The notes below the pieces were generated by a model. It saw only the letters and a program-made list of their open reading frames with translations, ran no database searches and had not been told where the DNA came from. 5,537 nt of DNA from Planctomycetota bacterium (GTDB lineage Bacteria; Planctomycetota; Phycisphaerae; WQYP01), in NCBI GenBank assembly GCA_023489375.1, contig JAMDCX010000122.1, forward strand, positions 1-5,537, in the 5' to 3' direction. Of the stretch, positions 1 through 5,537 are shown piece after piece; positions within the stretch are counted from its first letter, which is position 1; every line of letters starts with the position of its first letter. The position numbers and the translations under genes are program-made.

Positions 1-60
1 TGGGTTTATCCCACCGGTAAGCTGTATAAAGCCGCGACCGTGGATCGCGCCAAGGCTTAG
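1..60 (+). CDS. 3' end of an unidentified upstream gene (partial)
   Basis: The first plus-strand frame is open from the window edge to a TAG at 58-60 and would encode a 19-residue tail, WVYPTGKLYKAATVDRAKA. Of the other two plus frames, one stops at once and the other runs to about base 73 but reads less like protein. The fragment is too short to identify and no family is proposed. It lies about 315 bases upstream of eno, so the two need not be cotranscribed. It could also be chance; the call rests only on frame openness at the edge and a protein-like composition. Confidence 0.35.
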   Translation, partial: WVYPTGKLYKAATVDRAKA

Positions 61-165
61 TGGTAATGTATGATTGGCAACAAGCAACGAGCAAATAATT
101 ATTGCGACTCCTGTACTTTTAAGTATAGCGCAGCGAAACGTCTCATTAAGGCTGCCAGGTTGTTT

Positions 166-190
166 CATTACTCATTACTCATTACTCATT
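166..190. repeat. Heptamer tandem repeat (CATTACT)3 + CATT
   Basis: CATTACT occurs three times head to tail at 166-172, 173-179 and 180-186, followed by a partial fourth unit CATT at 187-190. The unit length is not a multiple of three and the array is outside any gene. Such arrays can change copy number by slippage. No function can be assigned from the sequence. Confidence 0.9.
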
Positions 191-278
191 GCGGCGCGAC
201 CCGGGGCGGGCGATGTTAGTGGCAGGGCTGTGAACAGTTACGATTTTTAACATTGGTATGCAGTCCCTTACACAGTAC

Positions 279-307
279 TTGCCAAGCCTACCAATTACCT
301 CTAACGT
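279..307 (+). promoter_or_regulatory. Possible sigma70-like promoter for eno
   Basis: TTGCCA at 279-284 matches five of six bases of the -35 consensus and is followed after 17 bases by TAACGT at 302-307, a poor -10 (three of six). Transcription would start near 314, giving a leader of about 62 bases. An imperfect inverted repeat (AAGCC/GGCTT and CCAAT/ATTGG, 284-322) overlaps it and could be an operator or leader hairpin. The weak -10 makes this tentative. Confidence 0.25.
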
Positions 308-375
308 ATTGGCTTAAGGCTTGTCGGATTGTAATCCGTGGAGCCTGGTGAAAGTTTTTGTTGATGGAGTATTTT

Positions 376-1668
376 ATGAACTTGAAGATTGAACATGTCC
401 ACGCCCGTGAAATTCTTGATTCCCGTGGTAATCCCACGCTGGAAGTTGATGTCATTTTATCGGATGGGACTCTGGGCCGGGCTGCGGTGCCCAGCGGTGC
501 ATCGACCGGTGAAAATGAGGCCGTGGAACTGCGTGATGGCGACGCCAAACGTTATGGTGGAAAAGGTACTACCAGGGCTGTAAGCAATGTAAATACCAAA
601 ATCGCCTCAGAACTCATTGATTTAGATCCACGCGATCAGGAGAACATTGATCGTCTGATGATTGAACTTGATGGCACGGCCACTAAAGCCAATCTCGGAG
701 CCAATGCCATTCTCGGTGTATCACTGGCCGTAGCCAAAGCCGGCGCTGCGGCCAGCGGTCTTCCGCTGTATCGCTATATCGGCGGTACTTTCGCCAACGT
801 GTTGCCGGTTCCTATGATGAACATCCTCAATGGCGGAAAACATGCGGACAATAATGTTGATTTCCAGGAATTCATGATTCAGCCGTGGGGTGCTAAAAAT
901 TTCGCCCATGCCTTGCGCATGGGCTCGGAAATCTATCACACGCTGAAAAAAGTCCTGCATAAAAAAGGTCTCAGTACCGCCGTGGGTGATGAAGGCGGCT
1001 TTGCTCCCAGCCTTAAATCCAATGCCGAAGCACTGGAAGTCATTGCCGAGGCCGTCAAAGCTTCCGGTTATAAATTGGGAAAAGATGTCTTTATCGCCCT
1101 GGATCCGGCGGCCAGTGAACTGTGGGATAATAGCAAGAAAAAATATAAACTCTTCAAGAGCGATCCCACCAATCTTATATCCGCCGATGATATGATCGCG
1201 CTCTGGTCGCGTTGGGCGGATCAATATCCCATTCGCTCGCTGGAAGACGGCCTGGCCGAAGGCGATTGGGAGGGCTGGAAAATGCTGACCGATAAACTCG
1301 GCCAAAAAATCCAGCTGGTCGGTGATGATATTTTTGTAACCAATCCGAAATTCCTGAAAAAGGGTATTGAACTTGGTGTAGGCAACAGCATACTGGTGAA
1401 AGTCAATCAGATTGGCACGCTGACCGAAACCCTGGAAGCGGTGAACCTGGCTATCCGCAACGGCTACAGCGCGGTATTAAGCCATCGCAGTGGTGAAACC
1501 GAAGATTCCACCATCGCTGATATTGCCGTAGCCACCAATTGCGGACAGATTAAAACCGGTGCCCCGGCCCGGACGGATCGCGTGGCCAAATACAACCAGC
1601 TTCTGCGTATCGAAGAAGAGCTTGGCGATTATGCCGTGTATGGCGCCCGGTATTGGAATAAGCGCTGA
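376..1668 (+). CDS. eno: Enolase (phosphopyruvate hydratase, EC 4.2.1.11)
   Basis: Enolase interconverts 2-phosphoglycerate and phosphoenolpyruvate in glycolysis and gluconeogenesis; it is a cytosolic, Mg-dependent homodimer or homo-octamer. The 430-residue product has the normal bacterial length and is complete. The N-terminal domain opens with the family pattern AREILDSRGNPTLEVDV, followed by VPSGASTG around residue 40. The barrel domain shows the expected active-site residues: H156 in GGKHADNN, E165 in FQEF, E206 in GDEGGFAP, metal ligands D243 (ALDP), E290 (SLED) and D317 (GDD), catalytic K342 in the signature ILVKVNQIGTLTET, SHRSGETED at 369-377, and K393 in GQIKTGAPARTDR. The ATG at 376 is chosen because GGAG sits six bases upstream and the family starts here; the TTG at 358 and ATG at 364 would add an atypical extension. 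It appears to be a single-gene unit, a host core gene outside the mobile element. Confidence 0.98.
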   Translation: MNLKIEHVHAREILDSRGNPTLEVDVILSDGTLGRAAVPSGASTGENEAVELRDGDAKRYGGKGTTRAVSNVNTKIASELIDLDPRDQENIDRLMIELDGTATKANLGANAILGVSLAVAKAGAAASGLPLYRYIGGTFANVLPVPMMNILNGGKHADNNVDFQEFMIQPWGAKNFAHALRMGSEIYHTLKKVLHKKGLSTAVGDEGGFAPSLKSNAEALEVIAEAVKASGYKLGKDVFIALDPAASELWDNSKKKYKLFKSDPTNLISADDMIALWSRWADQYPIRSLEDGLAEGDWEGWKMLTDKLGQKIQLVGDDIFVTNPKFLKKGIELGVGNSILVKVNQIGTLTETLEAVNLAIRNGYSAVLSHRSGETEDSTIADIAVATNCGQIKTGAPARTDRVAKYNQLLRIEEELGDYAVYGARYWNKR

Positions 1669-1747
1669 ATTTCCGGCCGAATGTAGTGACGCACCGGATG
1701 AACCGATTATTAAAAGCGCATCTACATGAAGTGCGGCTATATTTTTT

Positions 1748-1772
1748 GGGCAATTCTTTATTCCCGTTTTTT
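1748..1772 (+). terminator. Weak candidate rho-independent terminator after eno
   Basis: GGG (1748-1750) and AAT (1752-1754) can pair with ATT (1760-1762) and CCC (1763-1765), leaving one bulged C and a five-base loop, and the stem is followed by G and six T at 1767-1772. It lies 80 bases after the eno stop and ahead of the tRNA. The stem is only six pairs, so it may be inefficient or coincidental. Confidence 0.3.
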
Positions 1773-1866
1773 CCAGCGTGGCCTTGGCCCGCGTGTTAAC
1801 ATAGAAATCTCACCCCTGCCCAAAAAAATGTCCGCATCCGAGGTGATCGTAAATCTCGTCCAATCC

Positions 1867-1894
1867 TTGCATTTCCAGTGCCATTGAGGATAAT
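1867..1894 (+). promoter_or_regulatory. Possible promoter of the tRNA-Arg gene
   Basis: TTGCAT at 1867-1872 (three of six -35 bases) is followed after 16 bases by GATAAT at 1889-1894 (five of six -10 bases), in an AT-rich stretch. Initiation would fall near 1901, about 32 bases before the mature tRNA 5' end, a usual distance for bacterial tRNA genes. It lies in host DNA, so the tRNA keeps its promoter after integration. Confidence 0.4.
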
Positions 1895-1896
1895 AA

Positions 1897-3282
<1,386 letters not shown>

Positions 3283-3284
3283 AT

Positions 3285-3497
3285 TCAATGTACCTCCTGA
3301 ACAGTGACAGTATTCTCAGTCAGATAAGCGCCCAACTGCATACGCCAATACTTTACCCGATGCCCATCCCGAATGTAGGCTATTTTTCCCTGTTTTCGCA
3401 GGGAGTAAAGCCGCCTTTGCGACATACGCAAATACTGCGACGCCTCCTGTTCTGTAAGCAACTCCGCCACTTCTTTGTTATCCCCACTATTACTCAT
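3285..3497 (-). CDS. Excisionase-like / AlpA-type winged helix-turn-helix DNA-binding protein
   Basis: The 70-residue protein is a small MerR-like winged helix of the type found in excisionases and AlpA-like regulators. The core runs from about residue 13 to 59: LLTEQEASQYLRMSQRRLYSLRKQGK gives the helix-turn-helix, and the wing follows (IAYIRDGHRVKYW, then the final helix RMQLGAYL). It would bind the attachment region to direct excision and might regulate its own promoter. Start ATG 3497 has GGAG five bases upstream; a GTG at 3527 in the same frame would add ten residues with no better ribosome site. The stop is two bases before the integrase ATG, and the integrase ribosome site lies inside its last codons, so the pair is one transcription unit. 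The excisionase role is inferred from fold and position; it could be a repressor only. Confidence 0.8.
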   Translation of the reverse strand: MSNSGDNKEVAELLTEQEASQYLRMSQRRLYSLRKQGKIAYIRDGHRVKYWRMQLGAYLTENTVTVQEVH

Positions 3498-3552
3498 AAA
3501 AGCTCCATTAAAATACTGGCCAGACACACCTTATGCCGGCACCACTGGCTAT

Positions 3553-3581
3553 ATGTTACACAATATGTGATTGCATATCAA
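3553..3581 (-). promoter_or_regulatory. Probable promoter of the excisionase-integrase unit, with possible operator
   Basis: On the minus strand TTGATA (3581-3576, five of six) is followed after 17 bases by TAACAT (3558-3553, four of six). Initiation would fall near 3546, leaving about a 49-base leader before the excisionase ATG. The spacer holds the inverted repeat CACA-ATA-TGTG (3559-3569), and ATATG/CATAT arms (3551-3555, 3574-3578) enclose it, a plausible operator for the excisionase protein or another repressor. Confidence 0.5.
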
Positions 3582-3587
3582 GTATAA

Positions 3588-3983
3588 TCATATTCCGGTA
3601 TCCACCAAATCTCTCTTCGCTCTATCTGCCCGTGAAATCTTATATCGGTTCCGCCACCAATCCGTAAATTGCTGCATGACACGAAACAAATGGTGCCGCT
3701 GGGAATACACATTCGTTGCCGGACATACCTCCTGTAAGGATTCAACACCCAGTAGCCTGGCGTACTTCTTACAAGTGGCTGGTGAATGCACCAATTGCAG
3801 AACACGATAACCAAACATCTGGCCGACCAACAAGGCTCCAATGGCGGATTCAATCTCCGTTAGTTGCCCATGGCCGTCACCATTCAAACCGCCTTTATAA
3901 GACATGGCGTGATCTATGTACGCCTTACATTTGGCATAATCACGCGGTTCCATCTTAAGACTTAAATCAGCAGGATTACTCAT
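3588..3983 (-). CDS. Hypothetical protein of the integrated element, 131 residues
   Basis: I cannot assign a family. The product (MSNPADLSLK...RDLVDTGI) is a soluble-looking protein with no signal peptide and no clear membrane segment. It has a central hydrophobic patch around 44-66 (IESAIGALLVGQMFGYRVLQLV) with small residues suggesting a packed helix-strand unit, then HSPATCKKYARLLGV, a HH pair at 97-98, an aromatic FTDWW at 106-110, and a basic C-terminal stretch RNRYKISRADRAKR at 111-124. There are two Cys residues, not a zinc-finger pattern. ATG 3983 is chosen because GAGGA lies eight bases upstream; a TTG at 4007 in frame lacks support. A strong promoter lies just upstream, so it is likely expressed on its own. 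Placed between the replication protein and excisionase, it could serve copy control, replication, immunity or regulation; none is shown by the sequence. Confidence 0.75.
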   Translation of the reverse strand: MSNPADLSLKMEPRDYAKCKAYIDHAMSYKGGLNGDGHGQLTEIESAIGALLVGQMFGYRVLQLVHSPATCKKYARLLGVESLQEVCPATNVYSQRHHLFRVMQQFTDWWRNRYKISRADRAKRDLVDTGI

Positions 3984-4016
3984 GGATAAAATCCTCAACA
4001 CAAACAATTAATAGAC

Positions 4017-4044
4017 ATTATATCAATAACAGATTACATTTCAA
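4017..4044 (-). promoter_or_regulatory. Strong sigma70-type promoter (extended -10) for the 131-residue gene
   Basis: On the minus strand TTGAAA (4044-4039, five of six) is followed after 16 bases by a perfect TATAAT (4022-4017), preceded by TGA, which gives the extended -10 pattern TGN-TATAAT. Initiation near 4010 leaves a leader of about 27 bases with the GAGGA ribosome site. It is the best-matching promoter in the window. Confidence 0.7.
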
Positions 4045-4200
4045 CACCATGCGTATAAGCAATAGGCCGGAACTCGTTTACTGGTTACTCGATAACATCT
4101 TCCCCAACTCAATATAACGGATGTTCCAAGCGATCAGCCATGAGAATACAAATAACCTTGATTTTATTGACTTGAGACAGTTATAGATAAGTAGCCAAGG

Positions 4201-4261
4201 GCATCAACACCCCGCCGGAGCTCCCGCTCCGCGGGAGCATCCGGCTCGGGGGCGTTGACGC
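4201..4261 (-). other. 61-base near-perfect hairpin (candidate structured RNA or single-strand origin)
   Basis: Read on the minus strand, bases 4261-4249 pair with 4213-4201 (13 pairs, two of them G-U), then after a three-base bulge 4245-4241 pair with 4218-4214 (five GC pairs), then A4240-U4219, a bulged U, and 4238-4231 pair with 4227-4220 (eight pairs) closed by a GGA loop. On the plus strand the two G-U positions become A-C mismatches, so the fold is better on the minus strand, the same strand as all element genes. There is no T run on either side, so an ordinary terminator is unlikely. No target-site duplication is visible, which argues against a fresh miniature transposon. Confidence 0.75.
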
Positions 4262-4296
4262 AGTATTATTCGTAATCGTGTAGATTATGTGTTGTT

Positions 4297-4343
4297 GGAG
4301 ACGTATTTTTGACGGAGACGTAATATGAAAAGGTAACGACGTA
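4297..4343. repeat. Three short direct repeats GACGTA (two extended to GGAGACGTA)
   Basis: GGAGACGTA occurs at 4297-4305 and 4314-4322, 17 bases apart, and the core GACGTA again at 4338-4343, 21 bases further on. Spacings near two helical turns suggest binding sites for one protein, such as Rep or the small DNA-binding protein of the element. The third copy is degenerate, so the set may be a pair plus chance. Confidence 0.5.
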
Positions 4344-4349
4344 GAAGGC

Positions 4350-4377
4350 TTTGGGCGGTTTCTTCCACCCGCCCAAA
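4350..4377. repeat. Perfect nine-pair hairpin
   Basis: TTTGGGCGG (4350-4358) is exactly complementary to CCGCCCAAA (4369-4377), with a ten-base loop. It lies about 150 bases past the rep stop in the direction of rep transcription. No U-tract follows the stem on the minus strand, although the stem itself ends in A/T pairs. It may be a transcript-end stabiliser for rep, part of an origin, or part of a longer RNA. Confidence 0.7.
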
Positions 4378-4425
4378 CCCACCCGGCCTTGCAGCTCTCC
4401 TCCCTCTGGGGGCCGAAACGCCGAT

Positions 4426-4520
4426 AGCCTGATCTACCAGGCAGGCTTGATCCGCTTGAGAGCCTGATCCGTCAGAGAACAGGAACGCCGTGGCAGGGGA
4501 GCCTGATCCACGTCCGCTTG
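4426..4520 (-). repeat. Interspersed repeats GATCAGGCT (x3), one inverted copy, and CAAGCGGA (x2)
   Basis: On the minus strand GATCAGGCT occurs at 4508-4500, 4469-4461 and 4434-4426, two of them within the longer GGATCAGGCTC. CAAGCGGA occurs at 4520-4513 and 4458-4451. A near-inverted element GATCAAGCCTG lies at 4452-4442, and its AGCCTG (4447-4442) can pair with CAGGCT of any of the three copies, allowing alternative stems. The cluster begins four bases after the rep stop. It resembles iterons or a switching RNA; the sequence alone does not decide. Confidence 0.7.
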
Positions 4521-4523
4521 TTT

Positions 4524-5537
4524 CTACGTGCCAGGATACGAATGATATTCGATGGCCGTTGGAATCGCCGCGGCATCCCAATCGTCCGGATCATCCGGAT
4601 TTTCTGTGGCCATTTCATACTGTTCACGCTGCCACAGTAAATCATCATCCATGCCCGAATTGACGACCTCGGAAATGAACTCTTCCAAAGTCTGTTCGAT
4701 ATCAGTATCTGGCACAATTTTCCACTGACGCCGTGGCCATAATTCGCCGGTAGTCATATCCCGTAGCCCACGCAAGGCTTTATATTTTGTGCCCCGGAAA
4801 CTTACCACCGGTTCGTAATAACAGCGGATCCCGTGGGCATCGGCCCATTGGCTGGTTTCAAACATCTTATTGGCTCGGGCCAGGAGAACCCCTTCCAGTA
4901 GTTCCGGCGGAGGTTTGGTAGAACCTGATCCAGCGGGATCAAACCCACGCAACAGGTTATACACTGTGGCTCGTAAGCTTTGGGACACCGCAAAGGCTCG
5001 TATGCCCCACATCCAGCGATAAATTGCATTCCGCCTATAGCCCGGTGAAAGCCCTTTGGTATTCTTGGTCACGTATTTCCGGATATAAGACTGGGCCCCT
5101 TGGCGATTACGACTTCTCTCCCATTTAATACCATGCACATAGTACCAGTGGTCCTCTTCACCTTTCAGCGGAGATTCAAATATGGCCCGTATATGATCAG
5201 TATCTTCCGGACGGAACCATACCAGCACATGATCATGCGGTGTGCCGTCTTTATGCGGTTCACGAGCACGATACCACGTCACCATGCCGATTACCCCGGC
5301 ATTTTGCGCCCGTTTAATTCGCTGCCGGATATTCTTCCAATCGGCACGCAGATACTCGCACCCATCCAAGGGGGTACTACCATCCCAACGGGGATTGACA
5401 CTGCCGCGACAGGAAGGATGAAACCGGCCCGGACAGGTAATTGTGACTAACGCCGCAGCAGTACAACCGGCGGCCTGGGCCTGATCGTCCATGGCATGAA
5501 TCTTGGCGATATTGTAACCATTGGCCCGAATCCGCTT
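4524..5537 (-). CDS. Rolling-circle replication initiator, phage GPA (P2/phiX174 gene A) family, N-terminus outside window
   Basis: A GPA-type HUH endonuclease nicks one strand at the origin, stays bound to the 5' end and starts rolling-circle replication. The frame is open from the window edge (KRIRANGYN...), so the ATG at 5492 is internal and the N-terminus is missing; 337 residues are visible. In that numbering, motif 1 is LVTITCPGRFHP (about 29-41), followed by NPRWDGSTP. The metal-binding motif is EPHKDGTPHDHVLVWF (about 94-108) with H101 and H103, and the paired nucleophiles are Y151 and Y155 in AQSYIRKYVTKN, the two-tyrosine arrangement of P2 gpA and phiX174 gpA. The HUH position between the histidines is Asp, where P2 has Trp. 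The acidic C-terminus (DDDLLW, NPDDPDDWD) ends in TAG at 4524. The gene points toward the structured block and the integrase. It most likely replicates the excised element; a phage origin remains possible. Confidence 0.9.
   Translation of the reverse strand, partial: KRIRANGYNIAKIHAMDDQAQAAGCTAAALVTITCPGRFHPSCRGSVNPRWDGSTPLDGCEYLRADWKNIRQRIKRAQNAGVIGMVTWYRAREPHKDGTPHDHVLVWFRPEDTDHIRAIFESPLKGEEDHWYYVHGIKWERSRNRQGAQSYIRKYVTKNTKGLSPGYRRNAIYRWMWGIRAFAVSQSLRATVYNLLRGFDPAGSGSTKPPPELLEGVLLARANKMFETSQWADAHGIRCYYEPVVSFRGTKYKALRGLRDMTTGELWPRRQWKIVPDTDIEQTLEEFISEVVNSGMDDDLLWQREQYEMATENPDDPDDWDAAAIPTAIEYHSYPGT

Larger units (their letters stand above)
61..375. other. Intergenic region upstream of eno
   Basis: This 315-base stretch has no convincing gene on either strand; the minus-strand open frame starting inside eno and ending at 288 is a shadow. 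It holds a heptamer tandem repeat at 166-190, a GC-rich patch just after it at about 191-212, a possible sigma70-type promoter at 279-307, and an imperfect inverted repeat at 284-322 overlapping that promoter. The last 10 bases carry the eno ribosome binding site, GGAG at 366-369. Confidence 0.6.
4008..4523. other. Structured non-coding block between rep and the 131-residue gene
   Basis: These 516 bases hold no gene I can support. A minus-strand frame from a TTG at 4581 to 4285 overlaps the rep end and its sequence is an arginine/glycine/alanine-rich product of the repeats, so it is rejected. From right to left the block holds repeat cluster 4426-4520, a CGGCC/GGCCG pairing at 4384-4415 with an inner CCC-TCT-GGG, a perfect nine-pair hairpin at 4350-4377, three GACGTA repeats at 4297-4343, a 61-base hairpin at 4201-4261, an AACATC/GATGTT inverted repeat at 4094-4125, and the promoter at 4017-4044. 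For an element with a rolling-circle Rep, origin functions would fit here; a structured RNA is the main alternative. Confidence 0.6.

Noticed and set aside
721..1305. Long minus-strand open frame (194 codons) inside eno
   Set aside because: It is a shadow of the highly conserved enolase frame, and no independent gene features are visible.
1785..1798. GGCC-TT-GGCC inverted repeat after eno as a terminator
   Set aside because: The loop would be only two bases and no T-tract follows. The weaker stem with a T run at 1748-1772 is a better candidate.
4158..4187. Possible plus-strand promoter TTGATT-18-TATAGA just before the 61-base hairpin
   Set aside because: The spacing and both boxes are only fair, the region is AT-rich, and the hairpin pairs better on the opposite strand. 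Kept only as a note.
4201..4261. Reading the 61-base hairpin as a rho-independent terminator
   Set aside because: No T run follows the stem on either strand, and the stem is much longer than needed.
4008..4523. Retron or CRISPR interpretation of the structured block
   Set aside because: There is no reverse transcriptase or cas gene in the window, and the repeats are short, unevenly spaced and without regular spacers.
4285..4581. Minus-strand open frame of 98 codons after and overlapping the rep end
   Set aside because: It starts at a TTG inside rep, has no ribosome site that I can see, and its Arg/Gly/Ala-rich product reflects the GC-rich repeats and hairpins it crosses.

Overview
The window looks like a bacterial chromosome of moderate GC, most likely a member of the Planctomycetota (possibly the Phycisphaerae or an uncultured relative). 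This rests on one protein. The tyrosine integrase has an N-terminus (MASIGHDKNGHRRI), a core motif (RSPKTEH) and a WMGNS box that I associate with planctomycetal integrases; the assignment is from memory, not a search. Enolase is well conserved but does not settle the phylum.

Layout. Bases 1-60 are probably the tail of an upstream gene on the plus strand. Bases 61-375 are intergenic, with a short heptamer tandem repeat and a possible promoter. A complete housekeeping enolase gene (eno, 376-1668, plus) follows. After a 264-base gap with a weak terminator and a probable tRNA promoter comes tRNA-Arg(ACG) at 1933-2006 (plus). Host chromosome ends inside this tRNA, and an integrated element begins there and runs off the right edge.

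The element's genes are all on the minus strand, reading toward the tRNA: a rolling-circle replication protein of the phage GPA (P2/phiX174 gene A) type (4524 to beyond 5537, N-terminus missing), a 516-base structured non-coding block, an unrecognised 131-residue gene (3588-3983) with its own strong promoter, a small excisionase-like winged-helix gene (3285-3497), and the integrase (1897-3282), which is translationally coupled to the excisionase. The integrase reading frame runs antisense through the whole tRNA and 34 bases of host DNA, so its last 35 or so residues come from the attachment site. No attR is visible; the far end and any cargo lie to the right.

How the parts probably work together: integrase and excisionase move the element in and out of the tRNA-Arg gene; the GPA-type Rep would replicate the excised circle; the structured block beside rep (a 61-nt hairpin that pairs better on the minus strand, iteron-like repeats, and a second hairpin) is the best candidate for an origin or a structured RNA. 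The tRNA shows an A-C mismatch and a U-G pair, both explained if its 3' part came from the element. The least explained parts are the 131-residue gene and the structured block.
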